Assembly (NCBI RefSeq): GCF_000745005.1
Contig: NZ_JQNB01000001.1
Span: 2,535,501 to 2,599,500, forward strand
Direction: 5' to 3'
Origin: Luteibacter sp. 9135
GTDB lineage: Bacteria; Pseudomonadota; Gammaproteobacteria; Xanthomonadales; Rhodanobacteraceae
Length of the DNA stretch: 64,000 bases
The position numbers were made by a program, and so were the translations under genes. The notes under the pieces are model-generated. The model did no database searches. It was not told the origin of the DNA and was given only the letters and a program-made list of their open reading frames with translations. Below, piece by piece: positions 44,901 to 53,540 of this stretch (position 1 is the first letter of the stretch; each line of letters starts with the position of its first letter).

Positions 44901-45647
44901 TCAGAACGAGCGCGACAGCGTGGCCGTCCAGGGGGCGATGCGCGACGGGCCGCCCTGGCCGTGCTGGCCGTTGACGATGTGCGCCAGCTGGAACCGCCAG
45001 GGGCCAGTGTCCCATATCGCGCCGGCCTGGCCGTAGAGATAATGCCCGGAATCCGAGTCGTAGACGTGCCGCGGCCGGATCAGGGTCTGGGCGATGCCGG
45101 CGCCCAGGGACAGCGTGAGGTGGTCGGCGAGCGGCCAGAGGAAGCCGAGGTCGGCCGCGCCGCGCGGTCCGCGGTTGGCCCCGTGCACCAGCTGGGCGCC
45201 CGACAGCCCGATGGTCAGCGTGTCGCGGTAGATGCCCACTACCGCCAGTTCCACCCGGTCGTAGACGTGCCACGATCCGTTGGGCGGGTAACGGTAATAG
45301 ACCAGCGGCACCTGCACCTGCCAGTCATCGGACAGGGTCCAGGAGCGTGCCACCTGCGCCAACGATTCCGCCAGCCGGCCGGGTGCGCGCAGCCGGGTGC
45401 TGGCGGCCAGCCCGAGCGACCACCCGGTGGGGGTGGTCCAGGTCACGGACCCCTGCAGGATGGGCGTGGCGGGCGTGAGTGCCACGGCGCGATCGACCAG
45501 CTGCGAACTGAGCGCCACGGTGCCGCTGGTAACGACCGACTGCGCTTGCGCAGGTCCGGCAAGCCCGATGGCCAGGGCGAGTCCGACGCCGCCGATCCAG
45601 CCCTGCCAGACACGCGAACGCCTTGCCGGCGCGAGGAGCGGCGGCAA
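44901..45647 (-). CDS. Outer-membrane beta-barrel-like protein
   Basis: A 248-residue protein with a signal peptide (hydrophobic about 17-30, cleavage at AQA-QS). The mature chain has regularly alternating, aromatic-edged strands (WQVQVPLVYYRYPPNG; RVELAVVGIYRDTLTIGL; WRFQLAHIVNGQ) and ends in SRSF, with a C-terminal Phe typical of barrels assembled by BamA. Substrate unknown. It lies 84 bases after the cytochrome c gene on the same strand and probably belongs to that operon. Confidence 0.65.
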   Translation of the reverse strand: MPPLLAPARRSRVWQGWIGGVGLALAIGLAGPAQAQSVVTSGTVALSSQLVDRAVALTPATPILQGSVTWTTPTGWSLGLAASTRLRAPGRLAESLAQVARSWTLSDDWQVQVPLVYYRYPPNGSWHVYDRVELAVVGIYRDTLTIGLSGAQLVHGANRGPRGAADLGFLWPLADHLTLSLGAGIAQTLIRPRHVYDSDSGHYLYGQAGAIWDTGPWRFQLAHIVNGQHGQGGPSRIAPWTATLSRSF

Positions 45648-45731
45648 GGCGTGGTGACGTTGGAGCGGGCATGGCCCCGGGCGGATCGCCGCCGGTGCCC
45701 GGACAGGGCGCGTATCGATAGGGCGTTGACC

Positions 45732-46139
45732 TTAGTGGAGGCTGCCGAGGTACGACAGCAGGTCGTCGAGGTCCTTGGCGTTGGTCAGGCCATCGTATTT
45801 CATTTTCGTGCCCGGATTGGCCTGTTTGGCCGGCTGCGACAGATACGTGTGCAGCTGTTCAGGCGTCCAGGTCCAGCCGCTGTTGCGCACGGCGTCGGAG
45901 TAGTCGTAGTCGCCGATGCTGCCCGCCTTGCGCCCGACCACGCCGAACAGGCTGGGACCTTTCTTGTTGCGGCCCTCCTTGGCGGCGTGGCATTCGGCAC
46001 ATTCGGCCTTGAATACGTCCGCACCGGCCGTGACGTCGCCCGCGATGACCAGCGGCGAGGCCAGCAGCCAGCCGACGAGGAGGCCGAGGACGGCGAGCGG
46101 TCGGCCGAAGCGGCTCAGGAAAGAATCGGTCACGTGCAT
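45732..46139 (-). CDS. Secreted class I cytochrome c
   Basis: A 135-residue periplasmic cytochrome c. The signal/anchor segment covers about 15-33; haem attaches at C47-A-E-C50-H51, and the sixth ligand is probably M113 in GTKMKYDGL. The fold resembles cytochrome c2/c550 (GPSLFGVVGRKAGS). It lies ten bases after the barrel gene and should pass electrons in the periplasm, possibly between cytochrome b561 and an outer-membrane partner. Confidence 0.88.
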   Translation of the reverse strand: MHVTDSFLSRFGRPLAVLGLLVGWLLASPLVIAGDVTAGADVFKAECAECHAAKEGRNKKGPSLFGVVGRKAGSIGDYDYSDAVRNSGWTWTPEQLHTYLSQPAKQANPGTKMKYDGLTNAKDLDDLLSYLGSLH

Positions 46140-46149
46140 GCTCCCTTGG

Positions 46150-47496
46150 TCAGAATGCGAGGCTGGCGGAAACGGAAAACGCGTTGAGGTCGCCGGCGTT
46201 GGTTTTTCGCGAGCCCGGCGGGGCGGCGAAGATGTCGTTGGCGCGACCGTTGAAGCGGGTGAAGCGGAACCAGTTGGCGGATAGCTTGACGTTGGCGATC
46301 GTGGTGTACGAATCGTCCTTGCCGAACGGTGCCCAGAACACCGTGAACAGGTTGGTGGTGGCGTTCGGATCGCCGTAGGGCGTGTAACGCACCGCGTCGT
46401 GGGGGCCGCTGCTGAGCATGTGGGTCACCATCACGCCATAGGTCTGGCGGAAGGTGTAGGACACGCTGGCCGTCTGGTCGTGGATCGCCGCGCGATTCTG
46501 CGCCAGCTGGCCCTGCGGGCCGAGCAGCCGGGCGCCGTAATGACGTTGTTCCAGGATGTTGACGTAGCTGACCTGGACGATGTGCTCGCGGTTGCCCAGG
46601 TACTGGTAGGTGAGGTCGTAGCCGAGGTCGGTGAGGTCGTCGTGCGGGCCGGAGCGCGGCAGCTGGCGTTGCGTGGTGAGGGCGACCACGCCGGCCGAGA
46701 AGAACTGGTACTTCATGTCCTTCATGTATGCGAAGCGGGCATAGCCGGTGTTGCCGAGCTTGCCGGGATCGCCGGCGACGTTATAGCCGAAGTGGTCCTG
46801 CTGCGAGGTGGGCAGCGAGCGGTAGGTGCCGGCTTCGCCATACCAGTTGTTGTCGTAGAGGCCGTAGACGGTGGCACCGATCACGCGGTCGGTCAGCGTG
46901 TTGGGACTGGACGGGTTCAGCAGCGAGCCGGTGACGCCGGCCGGGCCGATCAGCGCGGCATTGGGCAGGGCGGCGATCGGATCCTGGAAGCCCGGGCTGT
47001 TGTTGACGCTGACGCCGAGGATAAGGTCCTTGCCCCGCAGCTTCAGTTCCTTGGCGACGAAGCGCAGGTCCACGTTGCTCAGCTTGGTGTTGTAGGTGTT
47101 GTGACCGGTATGGTCCGCTTCCACCTTGACGTAGCCGCCGACGTTGTCGGTGAGGCGACCGGCCAGGTAGAGGTCGCCCTCGGTCAGCCGGGTGGTGCTG
47201 TCGCCGCGCGCCGGCGCGGTGTGCGTTTCGGTCAACTGTGCGGCCAGGGGAATCTTGGTGCCCTTGCCGTCGGTATCGGTGTAGCCATTGAGCTTGAAGC
47301 GCATGCCGTAGGGCGTGAGCTGAGGGCCGTACGCGCCGGCGTGGCAGTCCGCGCAGGCCGAGCCGGTCTGGCGCGCGTAGGCGGGAATGGCATGCGCGCT
47401 CGGCCCGAAGACGACCAGCAGCAGCATCAGCAGGCCCAGCCAGAGCGGCCGGTGGGTCGGGTGGCGCATGGCCTGGCGGTGCCTGGGAGGCAGCAT
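46150..47496 (-). CDS. Outer-membrane barrel with an N-terminal haem c motif
   Basis: A 448-residue protein. A signal peptide (to about 36) is followed by AYARQTGSACADCHAGAYGP, with haem motif C48-A-D-C51-H52, then a long stretch of barrel-like strands ending in a C-terminal Phe (SVSASLAF). This RQTG-x2-C-x2-CH opening followed by a barrel is seen in cytochrome-like proteins of many proteobacteria. AGGAG before ATG 47496 fixes the start. Possible roles are electron transfer across the outer membrane or metal/haem-related porin function. Confidence 0.75.
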   Translation of the reverse strand: MLPPRHRQAMRHPTHRPLWLGLLMLLLVVFGPSAHAIPAYARQTGSACADCHAGAYGPQLTPYGMRFKLNGYTDTDGKGTKIPLAAQLTETHTAPARGDSTTRLTEGDLYLAGRLTDNVGGYVKVEADHTGHNTYNTKLSNVDLRFVAKELKLRGKDLILGVSVNNSPGFQDPIAALPNAALIGPAGVTGSLLNPSSPNTLTDRVIGATVYGLYDNNWYGEAGTYRSLPTSQQDHFGYNVAGDPGKLGNTGYARFAYMKDMKYQFFSAGVVALTTQRQLPRSGPHDDLTDLGYDLTYQYLGNREHIVQVSYVNILEQRHYGARLLGPQGQLAQNRAAIHDQTASVSYTFRQTYGVMVTHMLSSGPHDAVRYTPYGDPNATTNLFTVFWAPFGKDDSYTTIANVKLSANWFRFTRFNGRANDIFAAPPGSRKTNAGDLNAFSVSASLAF

Positions 47497-47522
47497 GGAA
47501 ACTCCTGGGGTGGCGTCGTCGT

Positions 47523-48080
47523 TCATGGGCGGGCGCTGCGCGACATGCGGCGAAGTACGCCGTCGCGCAGCACGAAGTGGTGCCACAGCGCGGCACCGAT
47601 ATGCAGGCAGATCACGCCCAGCAGCACCCATGCGGCATTCAGGTGCCAGGTCTGCAAGGTGTCGGCCAGGTCTTCGTCCTCGCCGATCAACGGCGGCAGG
47701 GTGAGACCGAAGAAGTGCACGGGGTTGCCCTGGGCGCTGCTGAGCGCCCAGCCCAGCAGCGGCATGCCCAGCAGCATCGCGTAGAGCACGACGTGCGTGG
47801 CGGCGGCCGCCATGCGCAGCGGCCACGCCGTGCCGGCATCGTGCGGGCGCCTGGGCAGGCCGAGGCGAACCAGGAGGCGTGCGACGAACAGCAGCAGCAC
47901 GATCAGGCCGGCGTGCCGGTGTCCTTCCATCAGCCAGCCACGCCAGGCGCGGCTGGAAAGCTCGTCGCGGGTGAGGATGAAAGCCGCGGCCGAGATCAGC
48001 GCGGCGACGGTCAGCCAGTGCAGCACCTGCACGCGGCGCGGATAAGGCAAGTCGGGCGAGAGGTGGGAAGGTGGCTTCAT
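47523..48080 (-). CDS. Cytochrome b561
   Basis: A 185-residue four-helix membrane protein of the bacterial cytochrome b561 (CybB) family. Haem-binding histidines are visible in VLHWLTVAAL, GHRHAGLIV, and LQTWHLNAAWVLLG...CLHIGAALWHHFVLRDG. It would accept electrons from quinol or superoxide in the inner membrane. It is the first gene of the cytochrome operon. The ECF-type promoter's -10 lies only about 7 bases before the start codon, so the mRNA may be leaderless. Confidence 0.9.
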   Translation of the reverse strand: MKPPSHLSPDLPYPRRVQVLHWLTVAALISAAAFILTRDELSSRAWRGWLMEGHRHAGLIVLLLFVARLLVRLGLPRRPHDAGTAWPLRMAAAATHVVLYAMLLGMPLLGWALSSAQGNPVHFFGLTLPPLIGEDEDLADTLQTWHLNAAWVLLGVICLHIGAALWHHFVLRDGVLRRMSRSARP

Positions 48081-48087
48081 ACGCCTT

Positions 48088-48115
48088 GAGTGCCGCGACC
48101 GCGGCGAAAGGTTGC
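48088..48115 (-). promoter_or_regulatory. ECF-type promoter of the cytochrome operon (copy 2 of shared motif)
   Basis: Minus-strand GCAACCTTT (48115-48107), 12 bases, GGCACTC (48094-48088). Back to back with the plus-strand copy at 48139; the two -35 boxes form a ten-base inverted repeat (48107-48116 and 48138-48147). Confidence 0.78.
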
Positions 48116-48138
48116 GCCGCAGGCACACGACGACCGTC

Positions 48139-48166
48139 GCAACCTTTTCGATGCGGGGTGGCACTC
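48139..48166 (+). promoter_or_regulatory. ECF-type promoter of the polysaccharide operon (copy 3 of shared motif)
   Basis: GCAACCTTT (48139-48147), 12 bases, GGCACTCA (48160-48167). The start site would be near 48173, giving a leader of about 35 bases to ATG 48208. Confidence 0.78.
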
Positions 48167-48207
48167 AGCCTCGTGGGACGTACTCACTCACTGGCCTGGT
48201 CCTGAGC

Positions 48208-48633
48208 ATGGAAATCGAACGCATACCGTTGCAGTCGCACGGCGATCACCGTGGCATGCTCGTTGCCCTGGAGCAGGAGCGGAATGTCCCGTTCGAGATC
48301 CGCCGCGTCTATTACCTGTTCGCCACCAAGGGCGGGGTGCATCGTGGGCGGCATGCGCATCGTCACCTCAACCAGCTGGCGGTCGCGGTATGCGGCTCGG
48401 TCAGTTTCCTGCTCGACGACGGCACCGGCCCGGCACGGGTGACCCTGGACGATCCGGCGCACGGGTTGCTCCTGGGCAGCATGGTCTGGCGCGAGCTCTA
48501 CGACTTCAGCGACGACTGCGTGCTGATGGTGCTGGCCGACCAGTACTACGACGTGGACGACTACATCGTCGATTACGATGCGTTCCTGCGCGAGATCAAC
48601 GGCGTGGCCTATGCCGAAGGCGGTGCCGCATGA
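48208..48633 (+). CDS. Sugar 3,4-ketoisomerase, cupin (FdtA/WxcM-C type)
   Basis: A 141-residue cupin: IRRVYYLFATKGGVHRGRHA, then HLNQLAVAVCGSVSFLLDDG and MVWRELYDFSDDCVLMVLAD. The HRGRHAH motif and the WRELYDFS segment are typical of FdtA/QdtA/WxcM enzymes, which turn dTDP-4-keto-6-deoxyglucose into the 3-keto isomer. The product would feed the aminotransferase encoded at 51173. First gene of the polysaccharide operon. Confidence 0.9.
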   Translation: MEIERIPLQSHGDHRGMLVALEQERNVPFEIRRVYYLFATKGGVHRGRHAHRHLNQLAVAVCGSVSFLLDDGTGPARVTLDDPAHGLLLGSMVWRELYDFSDDCVLMVLADQYYDVDDYIVDYDAFLREINGVAYAEGGAA

Positions 48634-49295
48634 GTCGCCCCCTGGTGCTGGTGGGTGCCGGCGAGTTCGCGATGATCGCCTGCGAATACTTCGAGCACGA
48701 CAGCGATCGCGACGTGGTGGCCTTCAGCGTGGAACGCGACTACATCGCGCAGCCGGTGCTGGCCGGCCGGCCCGTGGTGCCGTTCGAGACGCTGGCCCAG
48801 AGCCATCCGCCCGGCGACTTCGATGTCTTCGTGGCCATTCCGGCCAGCCAGCTCAACCGCCTGCGCATGCGCCTGTACATGGAGGCCAAGGCCCGGGGCT
48901 ACCGGTTCGCCACCTATGTCAGTTCGCGCGCCTTCGTCTGGCGCACCGCCGAGATCGGCGAGAACAGCTTCATCTTCGAGGGTAATGTCATCCAGCCCTT
49001 CGTCGGCATCGGTGACAACTGCATCTTGTGGAGCGGTAACCACATCGGTCACCGCACGGTGGTGCGCGATCATGTCTTCATCGCCTCGCACGCGGTGATC
49101 TCGGGCTACTGCGACATCGGCCAGGGCAGCTTCATCGGCGTCAACAGCACGTTCAACGATCATGTGACCGTGGGCGCCGACAACCTCATCGGAGCCGGCG
49201 CGCTTGTCACCCGCGACACCGAGCCCGGCCGGATCTACGTCGGCTCGCCGGCCCGTGCCGTGCCCGGCAAGTCCAGTCTCGACGCGAAGCTCTGA
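48630..49295 (+). CDS. NeuD-like sugar acetyltransferase (left-handed beta-helix)
   Basis: A 221-residue protein with an N-terminal Rossmann-like part (LVLVGAGEFAMIACEYFEHD) and hexapeptide repeats (about 105-210: VFIASHAVISGYCDIGQGSF, then IGVNSTFNDHVTVGADNLIG) ending in IYVGSPARAVPG. The likely role is N-acetylation of the 3-amino sugar (FdtC-like), on context; O-acetylation is possible. Overlaps fdtA-like gene at ATGA. Confidence 0.82.
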   Translation: MSRPLVLVGAGEFAMIACEYFEHDSDRDVVAFSVERDYIAQPVLAGRPVVPFETLAQSHPPGDFDVFVAIPASQLNRLRMRLYMEAKARGYRFATYVSSRAFVWRTAEIGENSFIFEGNVIQPFVGIGDNCILWSGNHIGHRTVVRDHVFIASHAVISGYCDIGQGSFIGVNSTFNDHVTVGADNLIGAGALVTRDTEPGRIYVGSPARAVPGKSSLDAKL

Positions 49296-49303
49296 GGCGA
49301 CCG

Positions 49304-50257
49304 ATGTTCGTGTGGACGCGGAAGGGACTGGTGTTCGACACGGCGCGGCAGGGCGTGGGCGGCTGGATGCGGCACTCCGCGCTCACCCCCACGCCGTATC
49401 GCCTGGACGACGAGCGCATCCGCGTCTACGCGGGGTTTCGCGACGAGGAAGGCGTCAGCCGGATCGGCTACGTGGATGTGCGGGCGGACGATCCCTCGGT
49501 GATCCTGGGCGTCAGCACCGCGCCGGTGCTGGATATCGGCCGGGACGGTTGCTTCGACGACAACGGCGTGATCCTGGGCGACGTGGTGGACGGGCCCGGT
49601 GGCCTTTACATGTTCTACGTCGGCTTTCAGCGCGTAGCGAAGGCCAAGTTCCTGGCCTTCACCGGGCTGGCGCGTTCGATCGACGGCGGCCAGCGTTTCT
49701 TCCGCACGCAGGAAACCCCGATCCTGGATCGGGCCCACGGGCGCAGCACCATCGGCGCCGTGCATACCGCGCTGTACGAAGAGGGACGCTGGCGCCTGTG
49801 GTACGCGGTGGGCGACGACTGGGAGTCCATCGACGGCTGCGACTTTCCGCGTTACCACATCCGCTATGCCGAGACGGACGACCTCACGCGGCTGCCGCGC
49901 GAGGACCATGTCTGCCTGTTGCCGCAGGGCACCGAATACCGCATCGGTCGGCCCCGCGTCTATCGGCTCTACGACCGCTACGTGATGTATTTCACGCGTG
50001 GCAACGTCACCGGCGAGTACTTCCCCGGCGTGGCCTATAGCGACGACGGCCTGGCCTGGACACGACGCGACGAGACGCTGGGCCTGGCGCTGGCCGATAC
50101 CGGCTGGGATTCGCGCGTGGTCTGCTATCCCGCCCTGATCCGCCAGCGCGACACGCTGTGGATGTTCTACAACGGCAACGACATGGGCGTGGACGGTTTC
50201 GGCGTGGCGCATGCCCACGATGCATGGCACGAGGAGGCGGACCGTGCTTGCGGTTAG
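49304..50257 (+). CDS. Five-bladed beta-propeller glycosidase-like protein
   Basis: A 317-residue protein without signal peptide. Repeating motifs (RIRVYAGFRDEEGVSRIGYV; GLYMFYVGFQRVAKAKFLAF; YVMYFTRGNVTGEYFPGVAY; DTLWMFYNGNDMG) match the propeller of GH43/GH130-like families. Such proteins are found in surface-polysaccharide loci with FdtA; a role in glycan trimming or phosphorolysis is only inferred. Confidence 0.62.
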   Translation: MFVWTRKGLVFDTARQGVGGWMRHSALTPTPYRLDDERIRVYAGFRDEEGVSRIGYVDVRADDPSVILGVSTAPVLDIGRDGCFDDNGVILGDVVDGPGGLYMFYVGFQRVAKAKFLAFTGLARSIDGGQRFFRTQETPILDRAHGRSTIGAVHTALYEEGRWRLWYAVGDDWESIDGCDFPRYHIRYAETDDLTRLPREDHVCLLPQGTEYRIGRPRVYRLYDRYVMYFTRGNVTGEYFPGVAYSDDGLAWTRRDETLGLALADTGWDSRVVCYPALIRQRDTLWMFYNGNDMGVDGFGVAHAHDAWHEEADRACG

Positions 50258-51176
50258 GCCTTACGTCGCCGAGGATGCCGCGCACTGGGATGCTCTGGTC
50301 GCGCGCTCGCGCAACGGCAACCTGCTGCACCGGCGCGGCTACATGGATTACCACGCGGACCGCTTTATCGACGCGTCGCTGGTGGTGGAAAAGGCGGGCG
50401 AGATGGTCGGGGTGTTTCCGGCCAGTGCGCACGACGACGGCATCGTCAGCCATGGCGGGCTGACCTATGCGGGCCTGATTTCCACGGCCGCGCTGCGCGC
50501 CGAAGCCATGCTCGATGCGTTCGCCGCGATCGGCACGCACTACCGTGGGCGCGGTGTATCGCGGATTCTCTACAAGGCGGTGCCACGCGTCTTCCAGTCG
50601 GGGCATGCGGACGAAGACCTCTACGCGCTGCACCGGCTCGGTGCGCGGCTGGTACGGCGCGACCTGTCGTCGGCGATCGCGCTGCGCGAACCGTTCGCGT
50701 TCTCGCAAGGTCGCCGGCATGACATCGGCAAGGCGCGCAAGGCCGGCATCGACGTGGCTGCGGGTGACGACCTGACCGGTTTCCACGCCCTGCTGACGGA
50801 CGCGCTGCACAGGCACGATGCCTCGCCGACACACCGCCTGGACGAACTGCAGCGGCTGTACTCGCGGTTTCCCGAGGCCATCGCGCTGCATGAGGCACGC
50901 CGTGACGGGGAGCTGCTGGCCGGCGTGCTGGTCTACGATTTCGGCCGCGTGGTGCATACCCAATACATGGCGGCTTCGGAGCAGGGCCGGGCGCTGGGCG
51001 CCCTCAGCCTGACGCTGGAGCACCTGATCCGCGACACCTATGCGGACCGCCAGCACTTCAGTTTTGGCATATCGACGGAGGAGGGCGGCCAGGTACTCAA
51101 TACCGGGCTGGTCGCGCAGAAGGAATCCTTCGGGGCGCGCGCCGTCGTGCACGATTTCTACGAGTGGACACCGTGA
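50244..51176 (+). CDS. GNAT/FemAB-like acyltransferase
   Basis: A 310-residue protein with the two-lobed FemAB/Acetyltransf_6 layout: [20 protein letters not shown] at the front, [20 protein letters not shown], and in the second lobe [20 protein letters not shown] and [20 protein letters not shown]. Probably N-acylates a sugar or lipid-linked intermediate. It starts at GTG 50244 behind GAGGAGGCGG, overlapping the propeller gene. Confidence 0.68.
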   Translation: MLAVRPYVAEDAAHWDALVARSRNGNLLHRRGYMDYHADRFIDASLVVEKAGEMVGVFPASAHDDGIVSHGGLTYAGLISTAALRAEAMLDAFAAIGTHYRGRGVSRILYKAVPRVFQSGHADEDLYALHRLGARLVRRDLSSAIALREPFAFSQGRRHDIGKARKAGIDVAAGDDLTGFHALLTDALHRHDASPTHRLDELQRLYSRFPEAIALHEARRDGELLAGVLVYDFGRVVHTQYMAASEQGRALGALSLTLEHLIRDTYADRQHFSFGISTEEGGQVLNTGLVAQKESFGARAVVHDFYEWTP

Positions 51177-52291
51177 GCGACGTTCCTTTCCTGCCGCTGG
51201 GGCAGATCAATGCCCGGTTCGCCGACGAACTGAAGGCTGCCGCGGCGCGCGTCATCGATTCGGGCTGGTACATCCTCGGTGACGAGCTGGCCGCCTTCGA
51301 GCGCGAGTTCGCCGACTATTGCGGCGTGGCCTGCGCGGTGGGCGTCGGCAACGGCCTGGATGCGCTGTCGCTGATCCTGCGCGCATACAAGCAGCTGGGC
51401 ATCCTGCACGACGGCGACGAGGTGATCGTGCCGGCCAATACCTTCATCGCCAGCTTCCTCGCCATCAGCCAGAACGGCCTCGTGCCCGTGCCGGTGGAGC
51501 CGGATCCGCTCACCTTCAACCTCGATCCGCAGCGCGTGGCGGCCGCCATCGGGCGGCGCACGCGCGCGATCATGGCGGTGCACCTCTACGGCCAGCTGGC
51601 CGACATGGACGCCCTGGGCGAGCTGGCGCGCCGGCACGGGTTGTTGCTGATCGAGGACGCCGCCCAGGCGCACGGCGCGGTGGACGCGCAGGGTCGTCGC
51701 GCCGGTGCTTTCGGCGACGCGGCGGCGTTCAGTTTCTTCCCGACCAAGAACCTCGGCGCACTCGGCGATGCGGGTGCGGTGGTGACCGACGACGCCCAGC
51801 TGGCGGCGTGCGTGGGGGCCCAGCGCAACTACGGTTCCGTCGAGAAATACGTGCATCCACAGCAGGGCGTGAACTCACGCCTGGACGAGATGCAGGCGGC
51901 GCTGCTCCGCGTGAAGCTGCGTTACCTCGACAGCGATACCGCCGTGCGCCGCCGCGTGGCGGCACGCTACCGCGCGGGGCTGCGCCATCCGCAGATTCTG
52001 GTGCCGTCCACGCCCGAGGAAGGCCGCCATGTCTGGCATCTTTTCGTCGTGCGCTGCCGCCTGCGCGCCTCGTTGCAGCGCCACCTGCGCGCGCGGGGCA
52101 TCCAGACCCAGGTGCATTACCCCACGGCACCGCATCGGCAGCCGGCGTACGCCTCGCTTCGCGTGTTGTCGCTGCCGGTGACCGAACGCCTGCAGGACGA
52201 GGTGCTGAGCCTGCCGATGGGCCCCACCCTGGGCGATGCGGACATCGACCGTGTGATCGCCGCCTGCGCGTCGTTCGACGGATCCGCATGA
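51173..52291 (+). CDS. DegT/DnrJ/EryC1 sugar aminotransferase (FdtB/QdtB-like)
   Basis: A 372-residue PLP-dependent aminotransferase. Seen: [30 protein letters not shown], the Asp of [12 protein letters not shown] and the PLP lysine in [19 protein letters not shown]. With the ketoisomerase it should make a dTDP-3-amino-3,6-dideoxyhexose (Fuc3N or Qui3N). The RmlA/RmlB enzymes that make the precursor are not in this window. It starts at GTG overlapping the previous stop (GTGA). Confidence 0.92.
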   Translation: MSDVPFLPLGQINARFADELKAAAARVIDSGWYILGDELAAFEREFADYCGVACAVGVGNGLDALSLILRAYKQLGILHDGDEVIVPANTFIASFLAISQNGLVPVPVEPDPLTFNLDPQRVAAAIGRRTRAIMAVHLYGQLADMDALGELARRHGLLLIEDAAQAHGAVDAQGRRAGAFGDAAAFSFFPTKNLGALGDAGAVVTDDAQLAACVGAQRNYGSVEKYVHPQQGVNSRLDEMQAALLRVKLRYLDSDTAVRRRVAARYRAGLRHPQILVPSTPEEGRHVWHLFVVRCRLRASLQRHLRARGIQTQVHYPTAPHRQPAYASLRVLSLPVTERLQDEVLSLPMGPTLGDADIDRVIAACASFDGSA

Positions 52292-53538
52292 GCCTCGTCC
52301 GCACGGGTTTCTATTCGGCGCTGGGCACGGGCGCACGGCTGATCGCGGCGCTGGTCGTCATCAAGCTGGTGGCGGCGTACGCCGGTCCCGAGGGCGTCGG
52401 CAAGCTGGGCCAGTTCATGGGCCTGATGTCCGTGCTGGCCGTGCTGGCCGGGGGCGGCATCGGTTCGGCCATCGTCAAGTACGTGGCCGAGTTCCGCGAC
52501 GATCCCGAGCGGGTGGCGCGTTTTCTCGCCGCGGCGCTGTGGTATTCGCTGTGCGCGACCCTGTTCATGGGCGTGGCCGCGCTGATCTTCGCCCGTGGGT
52601 TGGCGTCCTGGCTGCTGGACGATGCGGGGTACGCCGGCCTGATCCGCATCCTTGCGCTGGCGCAGGTAGGCATCGCGCTGCTCAATTACATCCTGGCGGT
52701 AGTCAACGGTTTCATGGATGTGCGCCGCCTGGCCCTGATCCAGGTCACCGGCTCGGTGCTGGGGATCGCGCTGGCGCTCTGGCTCGCGCGCGAGTGGCAC
52801 CTGTACGGTGCGCTGCTCGCGCTGGTGCTGGGCCAGGTGCTCTGGCTCGCGGTGGCGGTGCCCACATGGTGGACCAGTCCGTACTTCTACCGCGGCATGC
52901 TGCGCTGGCGCTTCGACGGCGAGATGGTGCTGCGGCTGGCGCGGTTCTCCGTGATGACGCTCAGCTCGGCGCTGCTGCCGCCGCTGGTCACCCTGGTGGT
53001 GCGCAACCGCCTGGCCGGTGCGTTCGGCTGGGAGCAGGTGGGCTACTGGCAGGCGGTGACCCGCGTGTCGGACGCCTACCTGCTGTTCCTCACCGCGGCG
53101 ATCAATATCTACTACCTGCCCAAGCTGGCCTCGACGCGCGAGCGCGGCGCGCTGGTGCGCGAGCTGCGCCAGGGTTTCCGCATCGTCGTGCCGGTGGTGG
53201 CGATGCTCGCCCTGGCGGTCTACGTGCTGCGCGTGTGGATCACGCAACTGCTGTTCACCGACGCCTTCGCCCCGGCCAATCCGCTGTATGGCCCGCAGCT
53301 GGTGGGCGACGTGGTCAAGATCGCCTCGTTCATCCTGTCGTACGTGATGCTGGCCAAGGCGATGACGCGGCTGTTCGTCGTCTCCGAATGCGTGTTCGCC
53401 GCCAGCTACCTGGCGCTGGTCTTCATCCTCACCGCGCGGTTCGGCGTCGTCGGCGCCATGTACGCGTTCGCGATCAACTACGGCGCCTATCTCGTGTTCA
53501 ATATCGTGGTGGTGCGCCGCTACCTGGGAGGTCTGTGA
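52288..53538 (+). CDS. Wzx-type O-unit flippase
   Basis: A 416-residue polytopic membrane protein with about 12 hydrophobic helices, of the polysaccharide transporter (MOP/Wzx) family. The N-terminal [20 protein letters not shown] and [20 protein letters not shown], then [13 protein letters not shown] are typical of WzxE-like flippases. It would move undecaprenyl-linked repeat units across the inner membrane. Start overlaps the aminotransferase stop. Confidence 0.9.
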   Translation: MSLVRTGFYSALGTGARLIAALVVIKLVAAYAGPEGVGKLGQFMGLMSVLAVLAGGGIGSAIVKYVAEFRDDPERVARFLAAALWYSLCATLFMGVAALIFARGLASWLLDDAGYAGLIRILALAQVGIALLNYILAVVNGFMDVRRLALIQVTGSVLGIALALWLAREWHLYGALLALVLGQVLWLAVAVPTWWTSPYFYRGMLRWRFDGEMVLRLARFSVMTLSSALLPPLVTLVVRNRLAGAFGWEQVGYWQAVTRVSDAYLLFLTAAINIYYLPKLASTRERGALVRELRQGFRIVVPVVAMLALAVYVLRVWITQLLFTDAFAPANPLYGPQLVGDVVKIASFILSYVMLAKAMTRLFVVSECVFAASYLALVFILTARFGVVGAMYAFAINYGAYLVFNIVVVRRYLGGL

Positions 53539-53540
53539 CC

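Noticed and set aside
47497..48126. Upstream extension of the haem-motif barrel protein (frame open to 48126)
   Set aside because: The extension overlaps the cytochrome b561 gene; the ATG at 47496 has an AGGAG site and is followed by a signal peptide.
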